From the NCBI GenBank assembly GCA_019637295.1, contig JAHBVX010000007.1:248001-312000 (forward strand): a stretch of DNA of 64,000 nt. Reading direction: 5' to 3'. Below are positions 26,691-35,359 of this stretch, piece after piece (positions within the stretch are counted from its first letter, which is position 1; each line of letters starts with the position of its first letter). Made by a program: the position numbers and the translations under genes. The notes beneath the pieces were generated by a model that ran no database searches, had not been told where the DNA came from, and saw only the letters and a program-made list of their open reading frames with translations. The DNA comes from Polyangiaceae bacterium. GTDB lineage: Bacteria > Myxococcota_A > Polyangia > Polyangiales > Polyangiaceae.

Positions 26691-28127
26691 ATGGAACTCT
26701 TGATGGTCGCGGCCGAGCTAGCGCCGTACGTCCGGCAGACCGAAGCGGCAGAGGCCGTGGCGAGCCTGGCCAAATCCCTGCGTCACCTCGGCCACAACGT
26801 CACCGTGCTGTGCCCCAAGCAGCCGGGGTTCGAGGCCGCCGGGCTGCTGCTCGCGCGACGGCTCACGCCCCTGGCCCTGCCGGACGGGGGCGAGGTCATG
26901 CTCGCGGACGCCTTGCTGCCCTCGGGCGTTCAGCTCTTGACCTTCGATGCGCCGGTCTTGTTCGAGCGCCCCGGAGTGTATGGGGAGGACGGCAAGGACT
27001 ACCCGGACAACGCCAAGCGCTTTGGTTTGATCGGGCAGGTGGCGTTGGCCGTGGTGCGGCAGCGTCTCGCACAGGGACACGCTCTCGACGTGCTGCATGC
27101 GCACGACGTCGCAGCGGGACTGTCGCTGGTGCAGCTGCGCGAGGCGCAGGACCTGGGGGTACCGGGGATCTTGACCATCCACGACGGTGCGCGGCAGGGG
27201 TTGTTTCCGGTCAAGGAGCTGGAGGATCTCGCGCTGCCCAAGCGCGCGGCTGCCGACCCGGAGCTGCGTCTCGCAAGCAAGCTGTGCGCGCTGAAGGTCG
27301 CCATGCTCGCGGCCGACGCGATCACCACCGTATCGCCCTCCTACGCAGCGGAGCTGGCGGACCCCGAGCGGGTGGGTGGGCTCGCCGAGGTCGTCCAAGC
27401 GCTGCCAAAGCCGATCGTCGGCGTGCTCTGCGGTGTAGACTACGGCACCTTCAACCCCGCGACGGATGCGGCCATCACGTCGCGCTACGACGCGGAAGAC
27501 GTGGCCAACAAGGGGCGTTGCCGGACGCACCTGCTCCGGGCATGCGGGCTCGAGCTCGACGTCGAGCGACCGCTCTTCGTGCACGTCGGGGAGTGGACTC
27601 GGGACCGCGCCTTCGACGTGGTGCTCGCGGCCCTGCCTCGCTTGCTCAAGCACGATCTGTCGCTGGTCGTGGTGGGCAGCGGCCCGAGCGCGCTCGAGAA
27701 GCGGTTGCAGTCCCACCTGGAGCGCCACTCGGATCGCCTGGCGTGGCAGCCCCAGCTCGACTCGCCGACCCTGCGACGCGCGCTGGCGGCGGCAGATTTC
27801 GCGCTCATGGCCGACAGCCATCTGCCCTGCGGCAGCGTGCAGCTCGCGGCGCAGCGCTACGGCGCAGTCGTGGTTGCGCGGGCGGTCGCGGGGATCGCCG
27901 ACACCATCGTGGATGCGGACGCCGAACTCGAGACGGGGACCGGCTTTCTGTTCGACGGGGCGGATCCAGCCGCCCTCACGGGCGCTGTGGCGCGGGCGCT
28001 GGGCGCCTATCGCAGCCGGGCGATGGGTGCGCTGCGCCGGCGCGTCATGCGTCAGGACATGAGCTGGGACAGACCCGCGCGCCGCTATGTACAGATCTAC
28101 CGTCAAACCCTGGGCAGCACGGCCTGA
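26691..28127 (+). CDS. GT5 glycogen synthase-like protein with degenerate active site
   Basis: Fold and length (478 aa) of a bacterial glycogen synthase. The N-terminus, the loop PDNAKRFG, the phrase AHDVAAGLSLV, TVSPSYAAEL and the turn GVDYGTFNPATD are all GlgA-like. The ADP-glucose-binding KTGGL near residue 15 is replaced (residues 15-20 read RQTEAA), and the donor-site Glu of EPCGLTQ is lost (LPCGSVQ). Both are residues thought essential in this family. It may be a pseudoenzyme or use another sugar donor. It is divergent from argB. ATG at 26691; a longer frame to 26601 is without homology. Confidence 0.8.
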   Translation: MELLMVAAELAPYVRQTEAAEAVASLAKSLRHLGHNVTVLCPKQPGFEAAGLLLARRLTPLALPDGGEVMLADALLPSGVQLLTFDAPVLFERPGVYGEDGKDYPDNAKRFGLIGQVALAVVRQRLAQGHALDVLHAHDVAAGLSLVQLREAQDLGVPGILTIHDGARQGLFPVKELEDLALPKRAAADPELRLASKLCALKVAMLAADAITTVSPSYAAELADPERVGGLAEVVQALPKPIVGVLCGVDYGTFNPATDAAITSRYDAEDVANKGRCRTHLLRACGLELDVERPLFVHVGEWTRDRAFDVVLAALPRLLKHDLSLVVVGSGPSALEKRLQSHLERHSDRLAWQPQLDSPTLRRALAAADFALMADSHLPCGSVQLAAQRYGAVVVARAVAGIADTIVDADAELETGTGFLFDGADPAALTGAVARALGAYRSRAMGALRRRVMRQDMSWDRPARRYVQIYRQTLGSTA

Positions 28128-28139
28128 GCGCTGAGCGGC

Positions 28140-28994
28140 TCAGGGGACAGGTCTGGCCAAGGACAGCGCTCGGCTGAGCCAGGCGCCCCGCAAGAGCGCC
28201 AGCACCAGCAGCGCCAGTTGATGCACGGCCAGCACCAGCGCCAGTCGCCAGGTGCCAGGCTGGCTGACGTCGATCAAGCCGACGAGCCAGGCCGCCGCCA
28301 GCACGGTGAAGGCTCCCCAGATCGCGTGCGCCGCCCAGGCAAGGAGGGAGGTAGCCGGGCGAGCGACGAACGCGGACAGGGCTCGGATGAGGCTCGTGAG
28401 TCCGGATTCGTCCTGGCTCACGGCGTGGCAGAAGCCGAGATCTCGGACGACTCCCAGGATGGCTACCGCCGCCACGCCCAGGAGCAGGATGCCGGCAGCG
28501 ACCTGGTCGCTCCCGCGCTCGCCGAGCGACTCCACGAAGGCGGCAGCGGCGCTCGCGGCGAGGGTCAGGGTGAAGAACAAGACGAGCAGCTGCGTCAGCG
28601 AGGTCGCTCCGGTGATGAGCACGAAGGCGGGAAAGCGGCGCACCCCGCGGCCCGCGGCGACTGCGAGGGGCTGGTGCGGTGGAGCGTGCAGGGACTCGAT
28701 GAAGGCCGCGCGGGGCACGAGCCACAGGATGGAGCCGACGAGCATGAGCAGGAAGGTCCCCGTAGCCATCGACCCGAACTGAGGCGCCAGGCCAAGGGCG
28801 ACCTCCCAGAGCAGCAAGGCGCCAGCCTCGAACAGCGGCGCGTCGCCCTGGGGGTGACGCGCTGCCTCGTCGAACGCCACCCCCGCCCACCAGGGCAGGG
28901 CCAGCACGACGCCGACCCCGCTCTGCAGGAGCCACAGCGCGACGAGCGCGCGCCGCCGGTCGAGACAACGGCGCAGATCGACGGCGCGAATCAC
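28140..28994 (-). CDS. Multi-span membrane protein of unknown function
   Basis: Integral membrane protein with about six hydrophobic segments over 284 residues, including WLLQSGVGVVLALPWWAGV, MLVGSILWLVPRAAF, LITGATSLTQLLVLFF and LALVLAVHQLALLVLAL. No motif identifies a family. GTG at 28994 overlaps the M1 peptidase stop by four bases (GTGA), so it is the last gene of the long minus-strand run. It converges on the glgA-like gene with 12 bases between stops. A role in envelope biology can only be guessed from the operon. Confidence 0.6.
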   Translation of the reverse strand: MIRAVDLRRCLDRRRALVALWLLQSGVGVVLALPWWAGVAFDEAARHPQGDAPLFEAGALLLWEVALGLAPQFGSMATGTFLLMLVGSILWLVPRAAFIESLHAPPHQPLAVAAGRGVRRFPAFVLITGATSLTQLLVLFFTLTLAASAAAAFVESLGERGSDQVAAGILLLGVAAVAILGVVRDLGFCHAVSQDESGLTSLIRALSAFVARPATSLLAWAAHAIWGAFTVLAAAWLVGLIDVSQPGTWRLALVLAVHQLALLVLALLRGAWLSRALSLARPVP

Positions 28995-31042
28995 GGCGCC
29001 AGCGCTCCGAACAGCAGCGCGGCGACGTAGCTCGTGCGCTCCAGCGTGCGAGGGGCGAGCATGATGCCACGCGCCGTCGCGTTGTTCCCGAGGTTCTGAT
29101 CCAGGGTGATCCGTAGCTCGGGATCGACGATGGCGCCGACCACCGGGTGGCGATCCACGACGCTCAAGGCGGTCCAGGACCCGCGGCCGTCCCAGCTGCG
29201 TCGCTCGCGCCGGCCGTCCGCGAACACGAGCTCCACTTTGACCGGAAAGCGGACGGTGCCGTGGCGGCGCACCACGACGCGACTCTCGTGACGTTCGCCC
29301 TGCGTCTCACCGGCCCGATCGACGGTCGCCCGCCCACCCTTGCGCTCGAATACGCCCCGCGGTTCGCGAACTGGCACGCTCTCGGGAGCGTCGACCCGAT
29401 AGTCGACCCAGCCGCCCTCGAACAAGACCAGGCTCGCCTGCTCGGCGGCTTCTTCCCCGAGCACCTCTTGCAGCGCCAGGATCAGATGGCGCGGTCCTGG
29501 GTGCGCGAAGCGATAGTAGCGCGCGTAGCGTCCGAGGGCGCGCTCGACTTCGTCCTTGCCATAGACGTTGCCGAGGGTGTCGAAGAGCGTCGCGGTTCGG
29601 GAATAGACCGATCCGAAGAGTCCCATCCAGCTGGCGAATTGGTCCGCGGGCTTGGCGATCACGTCGTCGTGCGCAGCGCTCGCGGCGTAGGCGCGGCGCA
29701 TGGCTCGTCCAGAGACGGGATGATCGAACCAGCGTCCGAGGGAGGCGCGGCCGTACAGCTCCTCCATGACGGACTGCTCCACGTGAGTGGTCAGACCCTC
29801 GTCCAGAAAGGGAAACGCATGCTCGTTGCTGGCGACCATGCCCTGGAACCACTGGTGGCCGAGCTCGTGCACGGTCACGAGCTCGACGCCTTTGCCCGGC
29901 AGCAGCTGCGAGTACCAGGGGCCGCCGGTCGTGATCAGCGTCGGGTACTCCATGCCGCCGGCGTCCACCGCGGCGGCGGGAGGGTGAACGATGGTGAGCG
30001 AGGGGTATGGGTAGGGCCCGTAGCGGCGTGCCAGGATGGGCAACGCGGCGGCGGTGACCTCCAGCGTGGTCCGAGCGTTGGCCTCGTGACCCGGTGGGTA
30101 GAGCACGGACACTGCGATCCCGTCGAGCTGCCGCTCGGCGCGTTGGAAGCGGTCCCATGCGGTCCAGGCGAAGTCGTGGACGCTGTCGGCCAAGTGGCGC
30201 ACCCGGTGGCGGCCAGCCTCGGTTGCGCTCTCGGTGCGAGCTCCCGTCGCGCCCACGACGAATCCTTCGGGCACGTCGATCGTCACGTCATAGCGACCAA
30301 AGTCGGCGTGGAACTCGGACTGAGGATGAAAGGGGAAGTGGGCGAAGGTCCCGTCCGACTCCAGCCGTGCGAGCTTCGGGAACCACTGGGCGACGAAGTG
30401 GAAGCTCCCCGCGTAGCCCGTGCGAGCGACGACCGACGGCAGCTTGGCGGTGAACTCGAGGTCGAGGGTGAGGGACTGGCCGGGCTCGAGGGGCGTCGGC
30501 AGCGGCACCTCGATGTCCGTCTGGTCGTCGGGATCGCCTGGCGTGTGTGCCGCGCTGCCAGGCCAGATGTCACGACCTCCGAGCTCCCGCGCCGTGAGAC
30601 GACGGACGTCGATGTAGCCGAAGTCCGATGGCCCCCGCCCGTCGCGCGCCGTGACGAACGGCGATCGCAGAAACAACGTGCGCTCGTTCTTGAAGGCGTT
30701 GAGGTACAAGTGAACATACAAGGCGCCGAGGGGTGCGGCGCTGGTGTTGCGGAACACCACGCTGCCGGAGCCGGCAATCTCGTGGGTAGTCGGGTCCAGC
30801 CGTGCGCTCAGGGTGTAGTCGGTGACAGGGGTCGCGCGCTCCGGCAGGGCGCCGTCGTCGTCGTAGCGGGGGCCAATGCGCGCGGGCGGAGCGCCCGCGA
30901 CCGACGTGCGCTGCGCGGCCGGCTCCGGCGGGGCGGCCGGCTGGGCAGCCGCACGGGACAACCACGCCGCCGTGGCCACGAGGAGCAGCCCGATCACGAG
31001 CTCGGTCGCGCGCGACCGAGCCTGCCTGATTCGCGAGCTCAC
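28991..31042 (-). CDS. M1-family zinc metallopeptidase
   Basis: Aminopeptidase-type metalloprotease. The zinc site is HELGHQWF (His392, Glu393, His396) with the third ligand Glu415 in FLDEGLTTHVEQ, at the standard distance. The substrate-binding loop is GGMEYP (362-367), a variant of GAMEN seen in divergent M1 members. The N-terminal 35 residues carry a hydrophobic segment, so it is exported or membrane anchored. A beta-rich N-terminal domain fits the family. GTG at 31042 overlaps the TPR gene stop by four bases. It probably trims peptides in the periplasm. Confidence 0.85.
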   Translation of the reverse strand: MSSRIRQARSRATELVIGLLLVATAAWLSRAAAQPAAPPEPAAQRTSVAGAPPARIGPRYDDDGALPERATPVTDYTLSARLDPTTHEIAGSGSVVFRNTSAAPLGALYVHLYLNAFKNERTLFLRSPFVTARDGRGPSDFGYIDVRRLTARELGGRDIWPGSAAHTPGDPDDQTDIEVPLPTPLEPGQSLTLDLEFTAKLPSVVARTGYAGSFHFVAQWFPKLARLESDGTFAHFPFHPQSEFHADFGRYDVTIDVPEGFVVGATGARTESATEAGRHRVRHLADSVHDFAWTAWDRFQRAERQLDGIAVSVLYPPGHEANARTTLEVTAAALPILARRYGPYPYPSLTIVHPPAAAVDAGGMEYPTLITTGGPWYSQLLPGKGVELVTVHELGHQWFQGMVASNEHAFPFLDEGLTTHVEQSVMEELYGRASLGRWFDHPVSGRAMRRAYAASAAHDDVIAKPADQFASWMGLFGSVYSRTATLFDTLGNVYGKDEVERALGRYARYYRFAHPGPRHLILALQEVLGEEAAEQASLVLFEGGWVDYRVDAPESVPVREPRGVFERKGGRATVDRAGETQGERHESRVVVRRHGTVRFPVKVELVFADGRRERRSWDGRGSWTALSVVDRHPVVGAIVDPELRITLDQNLGNNATARGIMLAPRTLERTSYVAALLFGALAP

Positions 31043-31917
31043 GCCTCGCCCGGCGCCAAGACGATGACCTGCTGCTCGAGCAAGGTGAACAAGATCCTGA
31101 GGGCGTCGAGTCGGGGCATCCCACTGATGTCGAGGATCTCCTCGATCGTGGAGGTGCCGTCCACCATGCTCAGCAGGAACCCGGCGCGGTGGTCGAGGGA
31201 CAGCCAGCGGATCTGGTCCGGCGCGACACCGACCGTGACGAGCTGGGTGAGCGGCCCGAGTCTCGCGGCATACATCTGCGTGAGAACCTCGCGGCAGCTC
31301 GAAGCGTAGCGTAGCGCCTGCTCGTCCTCGGGCTGCGTCTCGAGCAAGCTCTCCGCCACGATCAGGGCGCCGGTGAAGTCCCCCGTGGCGTAGCGGTCCT
31401 TCATCTCCACGTACGGGTCCGGCGCGGGCGGAGGCTCCACGGTGGGCAGGGGGAGGGCGTCCGCGGTGGGGTCGGGTGGTGCGAGATCGAGATCGTCGAT
31501 GGGTGCGAACTTGGGGGTGGAGGCTGAGGTGAACGGCAGTTCGAGGCTAGGCGCCCGGCCCGGCGCCACCGGTCCGGTTGGAGTCTCCCGATCGTGCAGC
31601 GAGGGCGCGGTTTGCTCGAGGGGCGGCGCCGACTGCGGCGCCCGGGACATCAGCTCGCGGGCCAGCAGCTCGGCGGGGACGTCGGGGATGGCGGTGACTC
31701 GGTCGCCGTCGTCGTTGAGGTCTTCGAACGACAGCTCGTCCTCGAGCTCGGGCAGTGCAGGGGCAGCCAGGGCGCGAACGCCGGGCGTCGTGGGCGCCTC
31801 TGGCGACGAGAACTCGACCCCAGAGACCGGATCGTCGTCGTCCCAGCTCGAGTCGATCGCGTCCGTCTCCGGCGCGAGGGACTGCGGCGTGATGCTGTCT
31901 GTTCCGTTCTGACCCAT
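31039..31917 (-). CDS. TPR-like protein with C-terminal winged-helix-like module
   Basis: Cytoplasmic 292-residue protein with a long acidic, Pro-rich N-terminus (1-165), one or two TPR-like helix pairs (about 168-215, RYATGDFTGALIVAESLLETQPEDEQ) and a C-terminal module (222-287) with the pattern AGFLLSMVDGTSTIEEIL. The same module occurs at the N-terminus of the J-domain protein two genes upstream and in the response regulator at 9372. No known family was recognised. It lies 16 bases downstream of dnaK and overlaps the M1 peptidase gene, so it is probably a DnaK partner or adaptor. Confidence 0.7.
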   Translation of the reverse strand: MGQNGTDSITPQSLAPETDAIDSSWDDDDPVSGVEFSSPEAPTTPGVRALAAPALPELEDELSFEDLNDDGDRVTAIPDVPAELLARELMSRAPQSAPPLEQTAPSLHDRETPTGPVAPGRAPSLELPFTSASTPKFAPIDDLDLAPPDPTADALPLPTVEPPPAPDPYVEMKDRYATGDFTGALIVAESLLETQPEDEQALRYASSCREVLTQMYAARLGPLTQLVTVGVAPDQIRWLSLDHRAGFLLSMVDGTSTIEEILDISGMPRLDALRILFTLLEQQVIVLAPGEA

Positions 31918-31933
31918 CGCGTCGTTCGTCGAT

Positions 31934-33757
31934 TCAGGTTCTCGCGACCACCCCTCGGAACATGCGCTCCGTTCGCGCCAGTTGCTCGATCTGCTCTTTC
32001 AACAGCGCCGTGTCCTTGCGGTCGATCGCCTGCTGCGTGCGCTCGACGATGCTGCGAGCCTTGACGATCGCGTCCCGACCGAAGTCAGCGGTACCAACGA
32101 TGCGCTCGACGTCGGGAAACAGTCGCTCGATCTCCGCCAGCATGGTCTCCGCCTCCTGCCGGGCCTTCTCGAAGTCCTCGTCGGTGCGGCGCTCCACCAG
32201 GTAGTCCTGGGCCGAGCTCATCATGGACTGGATTTCGTCCGGGGTGAGCCCGCTGCTGGCGGTGACCTGGATGGACTGCTCCTGGCCCGTCTCCAGGTCC
32301 TTCGCGTGGACGCTGACGATGCCGTCGGTGTTCAGCTCGAAGGTGACCTCAATCTCGACATGACCCTTGGGCGCACGACGTAGTCCAGTGAGAATGAACT
32401 CGCCGAGCAGCTCGTTCTCGTCCGCCTTCTTGCTCTCGCCTTGCATCACCAGGATCTTGACCGCGGTCTGATTGTCCCGGCTGGTGGTGAACACCTTGGT
32501 GTGGCTGGTGGGAACGGTGGTGTTCTGGGGGATCAACTCCTCGAAGTAGGAGCCGAAGGTCATGATGCCGAGCGCGTGCGGCGTCACGTCGAGCAAGATC
32601 ATCTCGTGCTTGTCTTCGACCAGCGCCGCGCCTTGAATCGCGGCGCCGAGCGCGACGACCTCGTCCGGATGCACGCCCTTGTTGGGCTCGCGCTGGAAAT
32701 AGTCGGTGACCGCCCGCTGAATCGCCGGCATGCGGGTCATGCCGCCGACCAAGATCACGTCCTCGATCTCGTCGACGTCGAGCTTCGCGTCGTCGAGCGC
32801 TTGACGGCAGATGTCGACGGTGCGCTCGACCAGGTCCTCGCACAGCTTCTCAAGGGTCTCGCGGGACAACGAGCGCTGCAGGTGCAGCGCTTCGTTGCGA
32901 CCGGTCGAGATGATGAAGGGGAGGTTGATCTCGCTCTCTTTGACGGTGGACAGCTCGCACTTGGCCTTCTCCGCCGCGTCCCGCAGGCGCTGCAACGCCA
33001 TGCGATCTTGGCGCAAGTCGAGGTCGTGCTCCTCGCGGAAGCTCTCTACCAGCCAGTCGATGATGCGCGCGTCGAAGTCTTCACCGCCCAGGAACGTGTC
33101 TCCGGTGGTGCTGATCACCTTGAACACGCCGTGAGCACCGATCTCGAGCACGCTGATGTCGAAGGTGCCGCCCCCCAAGTCGTACACCGCCACGGTGCGG
33201 TCGAGTTCCTTGCCGAAGCCATAGGCCAAGGACGCGGCGGTCGGCTCGTTGATGATTCGGATGACGTCGAGACCGGCGATCGCGCCCGCGTCCTTGGTCG
33301 CTTGGCGCTGGTTGTCGTTGAAGTACGCCGGCACGGTGACCACGGCCTTGGTCACCGTCTCGCCCAAGTAGTCTTCGGCGACGATCTTCATCTCTTGCAG
33401 CACGATGGAGCTCACCTCGGGTACGGAGTAGGTCTTGTCGCGCAGCTTGATGCGCACGTCCCCGTGCGGTCCCTCGACGATGGTGTAGCTCGAGGTCATG
33501 ATCGCGTTCTTGACCTGGGGGGAGTTCCACTTGCGCCCGATCAGACGCTTGGCCGCATAGACCGTGTTCTCGGCGTTGGTGATGGCTTGCCGCTTGGCGA
33601 TGTGACCCACCAGCCGCTTCCCCGCCTCCGTCACGGCGACGATGCTGGGGGTGGTCTTGTACCCGCCTCGGCTGGGAATGACGACGGGCGCGTCCCCCTC
33701 CATGACAGCCACGCAAGAGTTGGTCGTTCCCAGATCGATGCCGATGACGCGCTCCAT
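31934..33757 (-). CDS. dnaK: Hsp70 chaperone, DnaK type (paralogue)
   Basis: ATP-dependent chaperone with the full nucleotide-binding domain (GIDLGTTNSCVAVMEGD at the start, DLGGGTFDISVLE, VGGMTRMP) and a complete substrate-binding domain with QNTTVPT and a helical lid. At 607 residues it is about 30 short of E. coli DnaK and lacks the flexible acidic C-terminal tail, ending GVVART. No grpE is adjacent, but a J-domain gene sits 42 bases upstream. Several DnaK paralogues exist in myxobacteria; M. xanthus SglK is one involved in social motility and is a possible relative. It is likely specialised for the substrates of this operon. Confidence 0.93.
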   Translation of the reverse strand: MERVIGIDLGTTNSCVAVMEGDAPVVIPSRGGYKTTPSIVAVTEAGKRLVGHIAKRQAITNAENTVYAAKRLIGRKWNSPQVKNAIMTSSYTIVEGPHGDVRIKLRDKTYSVPEVSSIVLQEMKIVAEDYLGETVTKAVVTVPAYFNDNQRQATKDAGAIAGLDVIRIINEPTAASLAYGFGKELDRTVAVYDLGGGTFDISVLEIGAHGVFKVISTTGDTFLGGEDFDARIIDWLVESFREEHDLDLRQDRMALQRLRDAAEKAKCELSTVKESEINLPFIISTGRNEALHLQRSLSRETLEKLCEDLVERTVDICRQALDDAKLDVDEIEDVILVGGMTRMPAIQRAVTDYFQREPNKGVHPDEVVALGAAIQGAALVEDKHEMILLDVTPHALGIMTFGSYFEELIPQNTTVPTSHTKVFTTSRDNQTAVKILVMQGESKKADENELLGEFILTGLRRAPKGHVEIEVTFELNTDGIVSVHAKDLETGQEQSIQVTASSGLTPDEIQSMMSSAQDYLVERRTDEDFEKARQEAETMLAEIERLFPDVERIVGTADFGRDAIVKARSIVERTQQAIDRKDTALLKEQIEQLARTERMFRGVVART

Positions 33758-33799
33758 GATGGTTTCCGTGTTCTCCTGTGGCTGGCACGACCGGGTGAC

Positions 33800-35317
33800 T
33801 CAGACTTCTCCGCGCTTCAGCCTCTTGATCCAGTCTTTGATGCTATCATCGTCGGGCGCAAGCTGGGCGGCCCGTTCGAACTCGAGCAAGGCGCTCTCTT
33901 TCATTCCCGCCTTGACGTAGACCTTGGCGAGCGTCACCCGAGGTTCGGCGGCCTTGGGGGCCATGGTCACGGCCCTTTTGCCCAGTTCACCGGCCTTCCT
34001 GAGGTCTCCGTTGGCAGCCTGGAGGCAGAACGCAGCTCGCTCGAACAGCTGCGCGGTGGGCTTTCCCCGGGCGGCCCGCTCATACGACAGCGCGGCCTCC
34101 GCGAAGCGGCCGCTTCGCTCCTCGTACTGCGCTTGGTCGCGATAGGTCTCTGCCAGCTCCTGGTTGGCTCGCTCCTGGGTCTGCTCGAGGCGCGCCTTGA
34201 GCTCCTCGTCGTCTGGGCGCAGCGTGACCGCGACGCGCAGCGCGTTGGCGGCGGAGACGACGTTGCCCTCCTTCTGCGCCAAGTCGGCGGCCTCGATGTA
34301 GCGGGTGACCTGGTCATCGCGCGCCCGAGTGACGCTCTGCTCGTAGCGGCGCTTGAGATCGTCGGCGACCATCTCTTGTACCACCGGGTCCCGGGTCGAG
34401 GTCGGGGGGGCGCTGCGCCGGGCCCCGGGCGGGATGGTCCCGCCGGCGAGCTTTCGCGCGAGTGCACGCCGGCGCTCGTTCGGATCCAGGGCCATCCCCG
34501 AGGGGGTAGGGGTGGGGGGTCTATGGCTCGCGCGATCAGTCACCCGCGCGGCTTCTTCGATCCGGCGGCGCACCTCGTCGAGTTCGCGAGCGCTAGCGCG
34601 CTCGTCCGCCAGCGCTTGCTCGAGGTTGCGCGTACGGCGCTGCGCGGCGAGGTACTGGTCGTACTCGGCGCGGGATTTGCTGCGCGTGAGCACGTCGTGG
34701 GCCTGGGTGAGGCGCTGGAAGACACGCTCGAGCTTGGGCTTGAACGCGCCCAGGTTCTTGCCGAAATAGCGGTCCGGATGAAACACGCTGACGGCCGCGA
34801 AGTAGGCATCTTTGATGGCCTTCTTGTCCGCATCGAGGGCGATCCCGAGCAGCTCGTAGTGGTTGAAGCTGTCTAGGCGGTAGTAGTGGTCGAGCACGGC
34901 GCGCTTGCGCGGAAGATCCAGGTCCACCACTTCGTCGAGCTCGGAGGGATCGTAGAGCGCAGCTGCGGGGTGGGCAGGGTCCGACGCCGCGCGGCGGGGC
35001 GCTTCGACCGCAGGACGACTGAGTCTGCCGCCCGGCGGCGCGCTCGAGCGCTCCGGCGCCGGCCGCTCCGTCGTCGACGGGGCGGCGTAGTGCACGGCCC
35101 CGAGCTGCTGCAGGCGTGCCAGGGTCTCCACCACGAACCCGGGCTCGAGCCCCGTCACCATCGCGATCTCGCCATCGCTGCTGCGGCCGTCGACCCGGGA
35201 CAGCACGAACGCTTCGTGCGGCCCGATGGGCAGCGTCCGCACGTCCACGCCCTCGACGAGTTGGGGCAGTCGCGGTTCGGCCTGTCGGTTCACGTCGGTC
35301 TTGACCCCACCGGACAT
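33800..35317 (-). CDS. J-domain co-chaperone with TPR-like repeats
   Basis: The J domain lies at about 152-222, with the HPD motif at residues 180-182 (VFHPDRYFG) that stimulates Hsp70 ATPase. Ahead of it, residues 20-78 hold a module (HEAFVLSRVDGRSSDGEI...LQQLGAVHY) shared with the TPR protein after dnaK. The C-terminal third has TPR-like helix repeats ending AQLAPDDDSIKDWI. No Gly/Phe region or zinc fingers, so it is not DnaJ proper. The gene is next to dnaK, making it the probable dedicated partner. ATG at 35317 is preferred; a TTG at 35347 adds ten residues. Confidence 0.85.
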   Translation of the reverse strand: MSGGVKTDVNRQAEPRLPQLVEGVDVRTLPIGPHEAFVLSRVDGRSSDGEIAMVTGLEPGFVVETLARLQQLGAVHYAAPSTTERPAPERSSAPPGGRLSRPAVEAPRRAASDPAHPAAALYDPSELDEVVDLDLPRKRAVLDHYYRLDSFNHYELLGIALDADKKAIKDAYFAAVSVFHPDRYFGKNLGAFKPKLERVFQRLTQAHDVLTRSKSRAEYDQYLAAQRRTRNLEQALADERASARELDEVRRRIEEAARVTDRASHRPPTPTPSGMALDPNERRRALARKLAGGTIPPGARRSAPPTSTRDPVVQEMVADDLKRRYEQSVTRARDDQVTRYIEAADLAQKEGNVVSAANALRVAVTLRPDDEELKARLEQTQERANQELAETYRDQAQYEERSGRFAEAALSYERAARGKPTAQLFERAAFCLQAANGDLRKAGELGKRAVTMAPKAAEPRVTLAKVYVKAGMKESALLEFERAAQLAPDDDSIKDWIKRLKRGEV

Positions 35318-35359
35318 CTGGTTGGCAAGATTAGCGCCCGCTGCCAAGTCAGCGCAATC

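Noticed and set aside
25751-28177. 808-codon plus-strand frame across argB and the glgA-like gene
   Set aside because: It reads argB antisense and the glgA-like gene out of frame; both real genes are clear.
29147-31309. 720-codon open frame opposite the M1 peptidase
   Set aside because: It shadows a protein with clear zinc-site motifs; its own translation has no recognisable features.
32441-34876. 811-codon frame opposite dnaK and the J-protein gene
   Set aside because: Antisense shadow; both real genes carry strong family motifs.
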